A stretch of DNA of 50,976 bases. Source: Solobacterium sp. (GTDB lineage Bacteria > Bacillota_I > Bacilli_A > Erysipelotrichales > Erysipelotrichaceae). The notes beneath the pieces are model-generated. The model ran no database searches. It saw nothing but the letters and a program-made list of their open reading frames with translations, and was not told the origin of the DNA. The position numbers and the translations under genes are program-made. The DNA lies in contig JAFWFE010000095.1 of the NCBI GenBank assembly GCA_017512555.1, positions 1-50,976 on the forward strand, given 5' to 3'. Below are positions 26,734 to 34,868 of this stretch, in pieces; the stretch's first letter is position 1; the number at the start of each line of letters is the position of its first letter.

Positions 26734-28093
26734 ATATGTTCGGTTCTTCGCCGTCCGCAGGTAATTTCCGGTATACACTGAAGTACATGCCCAGGAAACA
26801 CGCGGTGCCTCCGACCAGGTTGGAGATCGCTTCGGCCATGTATACACCGTTGACCCCGAAGCCGATTCTCGGCAGTAATACCGTCAGCGGTACAACAATG
26901 ATGACCTTGCGGAATAATGAGAAGAAGATCGCTCTTTTCGTACATCTCAAGGCAGTAAAGGTAGACTGTCCCGCGCTCTGTCCGGCCATGAAGGCAAACG
27001 CAAAGAAGTAGATTTTCAGAGATGCTGTACCTACCCGGATCATCTCCGCGTCGTTGGTAAAGATCTTCATCAATGTGCCCGGAATGACCAGTACGGCGAT
27101 CCAGGCAGCGGTCATATAGATCAGACCGGCAATGGAGATAAACCGTATACCATCCTTGATCCGGCTGTATTTTCTCGCTCCGTAGTTGAAGGACAATACC
27201 GGCTGGGCACCCTGGGTAATACACCCTCCGGGAAGTGAGAGGATCTCACGCACACTATTGATCACGGTCATGACGCCAACGTAGATATCACCGCCGAATG
27301 TACGCAGTGTTACATTACACAGTACGTTGACCAGGGTATTGGTTCCCTGCATCACAAATCCCGCGATACCCAAAGGCACGATCTCCTTTAACAAGGAGAA
27401 ATCCGGGATCATATATTCTTTGCGGATATGATACGGAGCACTCTTCTTCAAGAAAAAGGATACAGCCCAGATACAGGATACGATCTGGCTGATCACGGTC
27501 GCAAGCGCAGCACCGACAACACCCATATTCATCACATAGATGAAAACCGGGTCAAGCACGAGGTTGATTGCGGCACCGATAAAGATCGTAAACATTCCTA
27601 CTCTCGGGTAACCTGAAGCGTTGATAAACCCGTTTAATCCGGTAGATAACATGGCTGCCGTAGTGCCCCAGATATATACTTTCAGGTAGTTATCCGCATA
27701 CGGATAAGTCACATCACTAGCCCCGAAGAGATAGAGAATATTCTTCTTCCAGACCAGGGAGATCACCAGCGGGATCACCGACATGATCCCCAGCATTCCT
27801 GCTACCTGCCCGAGTACACGCTCTGCCTTGTCTTCGTCTTCCTGACCGCGGGCTATCGCAAACAGCGGAGCTCCGCCTGTCGCAAACAGGTTGGTAAACG
27901 CTCCGACCAGTGTCGTAATCGGGAAAGCCAGACCGATACCGGTCAAAGCCAGAGAACCGATCTCCGGAAGATGCCCGATATAGATCCTGTCGACAACGTT
28001 ATACAGAAGATGAACAAGCTGCGCAAACAACAAAGGAATTGCCTGCACCATGATTACCCGCCATACCTGACCTTTACCAAAATCGTTTTTCAT
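26732..28093 (-). CDS. MATE family multidrug exporter (second copy)
   Basis: A 453-residue protein with twelve hydrophobic segments in two halves. It includes AIPLLFAQLVHLLYNVVDRI near the N-terminus and QGAQPVLSFNYGARKYSRI in the second half, the DinF/NorM-like pattern. It is only distantly similar to the first MATE copy 1.5 kb away. There is no ribosome binding site ahead of the ATG; instead an extended -10 box ends seven bases upstream, suggesting a leaderless transcript. Divergent from the TIR gene. Confidence 0.9.
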   Translation of the reverse strand: MKNDFGKGQVWRVIMVQAIPLLFAQLVHLLYNVVDRIYIGHLPEIGSLALTGIGLAFPITTLVGAFTNLFATGGAPLFAIARGQEDEDKAERVLGQVAGMLGIMSVIPLVISLVWKKNILYLFGASDVTYPYADNYLKVYIWGTTAAMLSTGLNGFINASGYPRVGMFTIFIGAAINLVLDPVFIYVMNMGVVGAALATVISQIVSCIWAVSFFLKKSAPYHIRKEYMIPDFSLLKEIVPLGIAGFVMQGTNTLVNVLCNVTLRTFGGDIYVGVMTVINSVREILSLPGGCITQGAQPVLSFNYGARKYSRIKDGIRFISIAGLIYMTAAWIAVLVIPGTLMKIFTNDAEMIRVGTASLKIYFFAFAFMAGQSAGQSTFTALRCTKRAIFFSLFRKVIIVVPLTVLLPRIGFGVNGVYMAEAISNLVGGTACFLGMYFSVYRKLPADGEEPNI

Positions 28094-28100
28094 TACAGGT

Positions 28101-28109
28101 ATTCTAACA
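28101..28109 (-). promoter_or_regulatory. Extended -10 promoter of the second MATE gene (leaderless spacing)
   Basis: Minus strand TGTTAGAAT: -10 TAGAAT at 28101-28106 with an upstream TG element. Seven bases separate it from the ATG at 28093. Confidence 0.5.
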
Positions 28110-28122
28110 CTGTCATTTCTTT

Positions 28123-28139
28123 CTGTATAATAGATACAG
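28123..28139. promoter_or_regulatory. Inverted repeat containing the -10 box of the TIR gene
   Basis: CTGTATAATAGATACAG is a 6-5-6 inverted repeat whose centre includes the plus-strand -10 TATAAT (28126-28131). An outer pair, AACACTGT (28106-28113) and ACAGTGTT (28136-28143), gives the region further symmetry. A protein bound here would cover the TIR promoter and part of the divergent MATE promoter. Confidence 0.5.
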
Positions 28140-28185
28140 TGTTTATCACGCTTTTATGACAAACAAAACACACGGAGATACATTT

Positions 28186-31100
28186 ATGGACACGGTCAGT
28201 GAAGAAAGATCTTATATCGCATTTATCAGTTACAGACATAAACCGCTGGATAAACAGGCAGCGGAAATGATCCAGAAGAAGATTGAACACTTTAAGGTTC
28301 CTGAAGAATACCGGGATGTTACCGGAGGTAAATCCTTAGGCAAGGTATTCCGGGATGAAGATGAATTACCAGCTTCTTCCAGTCTTTCCGGCAGTATTAC
28401 CTATGCCCTGGATCATTCCAAGTTCCTGATCGTGATCTGTACACCGGATCTGCCGTTATCGCACTGGTGTGAAGAAGAAATACGTTATTTTCTTTCTACC
28501 CATGACCGGGATCATGTGCTGGCAGTCCTGGCAGATGGTACGCCGGATGTGTCCTTCTCTCCGTATTTACTGCATATCTACGACGAGGACGGGAATATCA
28601 TCAAGGATACAGAACCCCTTGCGGCAAACATTGCGGGTCCCAATCACACCATAGACAGGAAGGCTTTCAACAAGGAGATCGTACGGATCTACGCGGCGCT
28701 TCTGGGATGTCCGTTTGACGCCCTGTGGCAGAGAGAACGAAGAGACCGCACGAACCGGATCGTCCGGGTTATGGGTGTGATCCTGGCGGCCATGTCCATC
28801 TTCATCGCTGTCGTATTATCCCAGAATAAACAGATCCAGAGCCAGAACCGCAGTCTTCAGAAACAGTTATCTTCCTCCTACGTGGAATCCGGGCAGAAAA
28901 AACTGGAAGAATACCGTACAAACGAAGCTCTCAGTGATGCCATACACGCCCTGTTGGACGGCTCTGACGAAGAACTGATCGATCCCCGGACGGAGAAACT
29001 GATGGGAGACGCACTGGGTATTTACACGGATAAAGACCCCCGGAGTACGCTTCTGTACGAACAGACTCCTGCCATCACCTCCCTGAAGACCACCGCTGAC
29101 GGTACACGTGTATACATTGCGGATGAATACGGATATATCCGCGGGATTGACGGAGAGACCGGGGAAGTTCTCTGGGAGAAGGGAACCCTGATCAATGTGG
29201 ACCAATCTCTGGATATCCCCACACAGTTATATTACCTGGATACACAGGATATTCTCTTATGCAAGAATCCGGCCAATGTCTACGCGCTGAATAGTAATAC
29301 CGGAGAGGAATTGTGGAAGTATACCTATACGACGGAGAACCACTACCTTACCATATCCCCGGATCAGAAGATCTGTGTTCTGACCGATAAGGGGTATGCG
29401 TATGATCCTCCTACGGACCTGTATTTTCTTTATACCGATACAGGGAAAGAGATGCGTCACATTGTGCTGGAGAACGAAGAATCCATGATCCAGATGTCTT
29501 CCATCTACCAGGCGAATAATTCCTATAACGGGGCTTTCTCCGCAAACCAGAAGTATTATGCGTGTATCTTCTATGAAGTGAAGATTGAGGATAAAGGGAC
29601 AGGAGAATACGAGTTCTATATCTTTGATACAGAAACCGGAGAGATCGTGCATCAGGCTCATTCCAGCGATCCTCAGTCCACACCGGAACTTGTCTACGGT
29701 ATCAAGGTATCCGATGACGGACAACATATGTTCTGCGCGAGATATAACAACAGGTACGGCGTCCTGTTGATCTCCCTGCTGGATTTTGAACATAACCAGT
29801 TCTCCAACGAATCCGCAAATCATATTATACAGACCGCACACGGTGAAGAAATCGCTGGTATGAACTACTCCAAAGTGCGTGTTGAACCAATGTTGACCAG
29901 TGATCATCTGGCCTTGATCTTCAGTCAGAATTCCTGGTTTATCTACCTGCTGGAAGACGGAAGACTGATCAAGAATGTGGAGATGTCCGGGGACATCGTG
30001 GAAGCCCGCTGGATGGATCAGGAAGAAGAAGTCGTGTTTATCTTGACTTCTACCGGGGCAGCCTTCCGCTATGATCTCGGACATGAGGGCATCGTGTTTG
30101 AGGAGGTGGAAGGTACCTACCTGGATCAGGATAACCAGCACCTGTCCGTCTCTGCGAATGACGGCTTCTTACTGAACGAAGAGAGCGGATTCTTCTACTC
30201 GGTACCGGAAGATCACCAGTCACAGATTCTCACGGTAAAACTGATTACAGATCCTTCACGGCTGGTCCTGCCTGACCAGCCGGAGACCAGGAATCGTATT
30301 CTCTTCCTGTTCGAAACACCTTCCAGAGACAAGATCCTGGCGTTCTATCCCGCAGATACCGGTCTGGATCTGAGAATCTATGATGCCGGAACACATGAGA
30401 CCCTGGGCCGTGTACATTACGATACTCTGGAGCGTACCTACCCGATCACGATCCTGGATGATACGCACTTTATCCAGAAGTGTAAGGTGTACTGTACCGA
30501 TGGTACTGAAGAATACCTGGATGGTCTTTCCGAGGATGATGATAATTTCTTCTTCTATGCGTATCATGTGAGAGATTATGAAGGGAATGTCCTGACCTGC
30601 GCGGAAACCTGGGAAGATAACGGTCATGTGCTGCATTTCTGGGCAAACAATGAACAGATCGAGAACGATTATGACAAGACCACAAAGATCTCTTCAGACT
30701 TCCGCGGCGGGAAGAACGGTTATTTCCTCCTCATGGATTCCGCCTCTGACCAGGAAGAGAACAACACCAAAGATGTATGTACACTTCTGGACGTTGCCGG
30801 AAAGACACACAAACAGGTACATCTTCTCACGGAGAAAGAGAACATCGACTTCTTTGTCCTGGGCGGGAAAGAACCTGTGTTCGCAGCCGTGGAGAGTACC
30901 GGAAGAGTCGTCCTGTATGACATTGAAGCAGATACGTCCACGGTACTGAGTGAGGAATACTCTGCCGGTGAGGTCAGTACGCTGTGCTTCGCCGCGGAGG
31001 ATCAGTACGTGGTCATCCTGACCGGTGCCGGGAGAATGGATATCTATAACCGGGAATCCGGTGAGTTACTCTTCCGGGATAACTTCTCTTCACTGAAATT

Positions 31101-31377
31101 TGTCCGTACTTCCTATATTGATTCCATGAGCTGCCGTATGGATCCGGAACATCACCGTATGTATATCCTGATTGGAAGAACATACTATTCCCCGTATGAA
31201 CAGATGATCACGATCGATACCGGTACCTTTACGGTATTATCCGAGTCTTATGATATCTATGACTGGTTCTCTTCCAACAATAAGATCTACGCAGCCCGGG
31301 ACACCGTAAAAATAAACTTCCCGGCATATCACCGGGAAGAGCTTACACAGTGGGCTAAGGAAGTAACGGGAGAGTAG
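28186..31377 (+). CDS. Membrane TIR-domain protein with C-terminal beta-propeller
   Basis: A 1063-residue protein starting at ATG 28186, chosen for GGAG eight bases upstream; an ATG ten codons earlier has none. A TIR domain spans about residues 8-130: AFISYRH, the BB-loop region VFRDEDELPASSSL, LIVICTP and HWCEEEI. Glu98 falls four residues after the Trp, where TIR NADases have their catalytic Glu. One transmembrane helix (about 192-212) follows RERRDRTNR, predicting TIR inside and the rest outside. After a short coiled coil come about 780 residues of PQQ/WD40-like beta-propeller repeats (GYIRGIDGETGEVLWEKG, NVYALNSNTGEELWKY). It is likely an NAD-cleaving enzyme controlled by an extracellular sensor. 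It ends one base from a converging operon of Ry-domain channels. Confidence 0.85.
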   Translation: MDTVSEERSYIAFISYRHKPLDKQAAEMIQKKIEHFKVPEEYRDVTGGKSLGKVFRDEDELPASSSLSGSITYALDHSKFLIVICTPDLPLSHWCEEEIRYFLSTHDRDHVLAVLADGTPDVSFSPYLLHIYDEDGNIIKDTEPLAANIAGPNHTIDRKAFNKEIVRIYAALLGCPFDALWQRERRDRTNRIVRVMGVILAAMSIFIAVVLSQNKQIQSQNRSLQKQLSSSYVESGQKKLEEYRTNEALSDAIHALLDGSDEELIDPRTEKLMGDALGIYTDKDPRSTLLYEQTPAITSLKTTADGTRVYIADEYGYIRGIDGETGEVLWEKGTLINVDQSLDIPTQLYYLDTQDILLCKNPANVYALNSNTGEELWKYTYTTENHYLTISPDQKICVLTDKGYAYDPPTDLYFLYTDTGKEMRHIVLENEESMIQMSSIYQANNSYNGAFSANQKYYACIFYEVKIEDKGTGEYEFYIFDTETGEIVHQAHSSDPQSTPELVYGIKVSDDGQHMFCARYNNRYGVLLISLLDFEHNQFSNESANHIIQTAHGEEIAGMNYSKVRVEPMLTSDHLALIFSQNSWFIYLLEDGRLIKNVEMSGDIVEARWMDQEEEVVFILTSTGAAFRYDLGHEGIVFEEVEGTYLDQDNQHLSVSANDGFLLNEESGFFYSVPEDHQSQILTVKLITDPSRLVLPDQPETRNRILFLFETPSRDKILAFYPADTGLDLRIYDAGTHETLGRVHYDTLERTYPITILDDTHFIQKCKVYCTDGTEEYLDGLSEDDDNFFFYAYHVRDYEGNVLTCAETWEDNGHVLHFWANNEQIENDYDKTTKISSDFRGGKNGYFLLMDSASDQEENNTKDVCTLLDVAGKTHKQVHLLTEKENIDFFVLGGKEPVFAAVESTGRVVLYDIEADTSTVLSEEYSAGEVSTLCFAAEDQYVVILTGAGRMDIYNRESGELLFRDNFSSLKFVRTSYIDSMSCRMDPEHHRMYILIGRTYYSPYEQMITIDTGTFTVLSESYDIYDWFSSNNKIYAARDTVKINFPAYHREELTQWAKEVTGE

Positions 31378-31378
31378 T

Positions 31379-32920
31379 CTATCCCGCAAGATCCTTCAGT
31401 ACTTCCCATCCGTAATCGTCTTTTGCCTGATCACTCAGGGGTAACTGATCAAATTTCTTAAGTAAGGGATGATGTCTCAGGGCATTATCTCTTTTTTCAT
31501 TATAGCTCCAGTTATTCAGGTAGTGGAAACGTGCCCAGCGCTCATGTTCGATCCTGCGCAGGGTCGTACGTTGTTCACCTGTTGTCTGGGCAAAAACTTC
31601 ATAGGCTTTGCGGCATTGCGAAGGACTCAGGGTGTGGTCGGCTTCCTTTCCGAGAAGGATTTCCACCTTGCGTATGAGATGATCCGCAGCCGCAAGATTC
31701 GATCTCCGGGTAAATCTTCCGAGTTCTTCCCATGCCGGGGCGTTTCCGCTTGACTGCCGGTAGATCTCATGAAGGCGGATTGCGGTCTGGTTCATCCTTG
31801 TGCGCAGGACGTTGCCTACCGACCAGATTTCTTCAGCAGACCCGAACGTGATCACCTTGTCGTAGGCAGAAGAGATCCTGGCGTAGATCTGTGCTGTACC
31901 GGGGAAGTATCTCTGTAACTGGGTGAGGATCTCGATGTTTGTGTCTTCACTGTCATCACAGAGGATGATTCTGTCTGCCGTACGGATCCGTTCGGGATCC
32001 TGGTTCCATGAACCATCACAGAAGACAATACCGTCCCTATCTGAGAAGACTTCGTTGACATGACAGATCTTATCCAGCTGTGGATGATTCCTACGGAAGT
32101 TCTCGTAATCTCCGTACAGGTAGTAATGAATATGCTGGTCCGGAGAGATAACATTCAACTGTAATCCCTGTTCCAGGAGAGCTTCCGCGTACTTCCCGCT
32201 GCCGATGATCAACATCGTTTCTTCCGGGCCGGTCATATACTTATTCCAGTACATTCTTGCGCAGCACAGATATGGGTCAAACAGGTGGATATCCGCGCGC
32301 AGGGTATCCGGTTCATACTCACTGCGTACATAGATCTCCGCGTCAGTATCGCGTAATTCACGTACTTTGCGGTCATTTTCGGCGGGATCTTCATTCAGAC
32401 AGAATACATATCGTTTCCCGGTTCCGTGCGCCTGACTCAGTAATTCCGGGGCGTTGTAGGAGATATTCACACTGTCCGCTGTATGTACATCCTGGGCATC
32501 TCCGCAGTAGACGATCTCCGCGTTGTTATCCTCTTTCTGGATACTTTGGGCAAGGATCTGCGCTTCCGGGAAATCATCGGTAAAGATATACCAGGGATAA
32601 TTCTGCGTCTGGCGCAGTCTTAACATCGGGATGAAACGGCTGCGTAAGAACGCCGTAAGCATACCAATCAACATGACCAATAATCCGGTACTGAAGATCT
32701 GGAACAAAGCTCCGATCAATCTTCCCGCGGCTGTTACCGGATACGTATCCCCGTAACCAACGGTCGTCAGTGTAGTCAGGGTAAACCATATGGCTGTTGG
32801 CAGTGTACGGATATTCGCCTCTGCCGAAGCAGACTCCGCCAGTACCAAAAGACTGATCAGGATCAGATAGATCAAGACCATCCACAAGATCCACACTTTT
32901 GTACGATTCATCTTCTTCAT
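31379..32920 (-). CDS. Two-helix K+ channel with RCK-like folds and a C-terminal Ry (ryanodine-receptor) domain
   Basis: A 513-residue protein. Transmembrane helix 1 is about 8-27, the pore helix and K+ selectivity filter TVGYGD are at 53-58, and helix 2 is about 68-91. The cytosolic part holds two Rossmann-like units (WYIFTDDFPEAQILA from about 109; MLIIGSGKYAEALLEQG in the middle), like RCK/TrkA-N gating modules. The C-terminus (about 440-513) reads HERWARFHYLNNWSYNEKRD then HHPLLKKFDQLPLSDQ, the pattern of the Ry domain found in ryanodine receptors. A ligand-gated potassium channel is the natural reading; the ligand is unknown. Start overlaps the upstream gene by four bases (ATGA). Confidence 0.85.
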   Translation of the reverse strand: MKKMNRTKVWILWMVLIYLILISLLVLAESASAEANIRTLPTAIWFTLTTLTTVGYGDTYPVTAAGRLIGALFQIFSTGLLVMLIGMLTAFLRSRFIPMLRLRQTQNYPWYIFTDDFPEAQILAQSIQKEDNNAEIVYCGDAQDVHTADSVNISYNAPELLSQAHGTGKRYVFCLNEDPAENDRKVRELRDTDAEIYVRSEYEPDTLRADIHLFDPYLCCARMYWNKYMTGPEETMLIIGSGKYAEALLEQGLQLNVISPDQHIHYYLYGDYENFRRNHPQLDKICHVNEVFSDRDGIVFCDGSWNQDPERIRTADRIILCDDSEDTNIEILTQLQRYFPGTAQIYARISSAYDKVITFGSAEEIWSVGNVLRTRMNQTAIRLHEIYRQSSGNAPAWEELGRFTRRSNLAAADHLIRKVEILLGKEADHTLSPSQCRKAYEVFAQTTGEQRTTLRRIEHERWARFHYLNNWSYNEKRDNALRHHPLLKKFDQLPLSDQAKDDYGWEVLKDLAG

Positions 32921-34764
32921 TTCCGGTTCGCCTCATTCTTCAGGATCTCCGGAATCATCCGGAGGTTATCTCTGTCTGCGTCTTTGTAATCTACCGGTTT
33001 CCCGGTAATTTCCGATTCTCTTCTTGAGAGTTCATCCAATTCATCCCAGGGAATCAGGCAGGCATGGTAGCGGTTTACCGTATCCTTGGCAATCCGTATA
33101 TTCTTGCCTGACTTGTATTCTTCAACGCGTTGGTTAAAAACCTTGCGGGGCATGGACTGATAGGACATGGCATAATGGAACGCGCACCAGCGCAGATGTT
33201 CGGTAATACTGAGATTCTCCAGGAGTTCATCGTTCTTATACCAGTGATCCTGCATAGCCTCTTCTTTGGTGAGACCGGTCATATACAGATAGGCATCCAG
33301 GAAGTCCGCGCTTGCCCGGCAGCTCATCCGGCTGAAATAATCACAGTTACGCCAGTCTTCTTCAATCGTTTTTTCTTCTTTCAGGTGATATTGATGGTTG
33401 AGGATCATGGCTCTGGCATCGATTGCGTCACTGCAGAGATACTCCGGTGTATATACAGGTACTTTCTTGATCTGCATGATCTCCGGCACCATATAACTTA
33501 AGCCTGTTCCTGAACAGAGAACGATCTTTGCCTTACAGCCGATCCCGCTGAGGAAATCCTGCAGTTCTGCCGCAATCTCATGGTTTTCCTTGTCGTTGCC
33601 GGTACATACCGCCACGTAATTTAGTGTACGGCAGTTGGCAGCCATATAGTCATAGACTTCGATGCTCTTGGCATTATCCTCAATGAAATCAATACTGTAG
33701 TTCTTCTTGATTCCGGGATAACGGTAGAAGAAATGTCCGGCAGACTTCGTGTAATTCGGAGAGATGATCGTAGCGTGGAACTCACTGCCGCAGAATTGCG
33801 CGTTCATCACCAGATTGCGCAGAACAGATTGTCCCAGACTTCCGAAACCAATAATCATCGCGTCAAAGTTCTCTTCTGCCGTACCATCTTCCCTAAAGGC
33901 TATGGTCTTATACGGAGGACATTCTCTGAGCATGATCCGGGATATCAGGTCTGCCTGTACAACAGCCAGTACAGATCCATAACCGTACTGCCCCTCTGCC
34001 TGCAGAGATTGTCCGTTCTCTTCCTCTTCACACAGGATCGTCAGAGATGTCTGTACAGGATCAATATTCTGTATCTCCAGACTCCGGCGCAGATCTTCCG
34101 CAAAGCGCAGATTCTCAGACACAGAAGTATTCAGACAGTAGACAGAGAGATGCCGGTTTCCTTTCGAGATCCCAAGCCGGCGCAGTAAGTCATCTGTTGT
34201 CTTACACTCATCGTCACGGAATAATACACCCCCGTGGCGCAGAATATCCGTATTGTAGGTCTCTGCGGAAGAATCCCCGTAAAAGATCACGATTTCTTTC
34301 TTCTCTTCCTGTAACTTATGCGCAAATTCCATGGATTCATCGTTGACACCGAAGATCAGGTGTAAGTTCCCTCTATGGATCAGGATCAGGTTTAACCTGC
34401 CCAGAAGACGTACGCCTACCGTAGCAGCTACCGCGCTTGCCAGACAGTACAGAGCCAGCAGATGTACCAGATAGACCAGGATCTGCATCGGTACCAGTTT
34501 CAGTACAGGAGTATTGATGATGGCGCTGATCTCGTTTCTTCCCAGAAACATGCAGAAAACAGAGAATAACGTACGCATGACCGCTACCGGTACATTCTCA
34601 TAGATCGTGTAGTATCCGTAACCGTAAATACCGATACCGCATACCCCCACAAACAAAAGAATATATCCTGTCAGTTTCTTAAGAAGCGCAGGCTGTAATC
34701 CCAAAAAGATCAATAGTACCGCAAACAGGATACCGGCAGCCAGATAGACCAGAACCAAACCCAT
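32917..34764 (-). CDS. Channel-like membrane protein with two Rossmann folds and a C-terminal Ry domain
   Basis: A 615-residue protein starting at ATG 34762-34764 with GGGAGG eight bases upstream; the frame stays open 19 codons further. It has three or four N-terminal membrane segments (about 2-22, 30-50 and 90-115, and possibly a re-entrant loop near 55-75) but no TVGYGD filter. Two Rossmann-like folds follow (HLIFGVNDESMEFAHKLQ; AMIIGFGSLGQSVLRN with GxGxxG). Residues about 522-608 form a Ry domain (EHLRWCAFHYAMSY, then NRYHACLIPWDELDEL and DRDNLRMIPEIL). It is the same architecture as the downstream K+ channel, so it may be a regulatory or second subunit. First gene of the two-gene operon. 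Confidence 0.8.
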   Translation of the reverse strand: MGLVLVYLAAGILFAVLLIFLGLQPALLKKLTGYILLFVGVCGIGIYGYGYYTIYENVPVAVMRTLFSVFCMFLGRNEISAIINTPVLKLVPMQILVYLVHLLALYCLASAVAATVGVRLLGRLNLILIHRGNLHLIFGVNDESMEFAHKLQEEKKEIVIFYGDSSAETYNTDILRHGGVLFRDDECKTTDDLLRRLGISKGNRHLSVYCLNTSVSENLRFAEDLRRSLEIQNIDPVQTSLTILCEEEENGQSLQAEGQYGYGSVLAVVQADLISRIMLRECPPYKTIAFREDGTAEENFDAMIIGFGSLGQSVLRNLVMNAQFCGSEFHATIISPNYTKSAGHFFYRYPGIKKNYSIDFIEDNAKSIEVYDYMAANCRTLNYVAVCTGNDKENHEIAAELQDFLSGIGCKAKIVLCSGTGLSYMVPEIMQIKKVPVYTPEYLCSDAIDARAMILNHQYHLKEEKTIEEDWRNCDYFSRMSCRASADFLDAYLYMTGLTKEEAMQDHWYKNDELLENLSITEHLRWCAFHYAMSYQSMPRKVFNQRVEEYKSGKNIRIAKDTVNRYHACLIPWDELDELSRRESEITGKPVDYKDADRDNLRMIPEILKNEANRK

Positions 34765-34792
34765 GTGTTCCTCCCGTAAATACTCTACGAAA

Positions 34793-34821
34793 AATGTAAC
34801 ATCCTTCCTTCTGATTCGCAA
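34793..34821 (-). promoter_or_regulatory. Promoter of the Ry-domain channel operon
   Basis: Minus strand: -35 TTGCGA (34816-34821), 17-base spacer, extended -10 TGTTACATT (-10 at 34793-34798). It lies between the M16C peptidase terminator and the channel operon, so this operon has its own control. Confidence 0.7.
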
Positions 34822-34836
34822 GAAGTCCGGATACAG

Positions 34837-34863
34837 AGAAAAGGTGATCTTGGCAGATCACCT
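34837..34863 (-). terminator. Terminator after the M16C peptidase gene
   Basis: AGGTGATC (34842-34849) pairs with GATCACCT (34856-34863), followed on the minus strand by TTTCTCTG. It ends the long tmk-to-peptidase transcript. Confidence 0.8.
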
Positions 34864-34868
34864 GTCTG

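Noticed and set aside
26532..27224. 230-codon minus-strand frame overlapping the second MATE gene
   Set aside because: It crosses the bidirectional terminator and overlaps the 3' part of the MATE gene in another frame.
29257..30141. 294-codon minus-strand frame inside the TIR gene
   Set aside because: Antisense to propeller repeats, no ribosome binding site, and no recognisable motifs.
28186..34764. A canonical Thoeris system
   Set aside because: No ThsA (SIR2-SLOG) or other known Thoeris effector is present; only the TIR enzyme class is shared.
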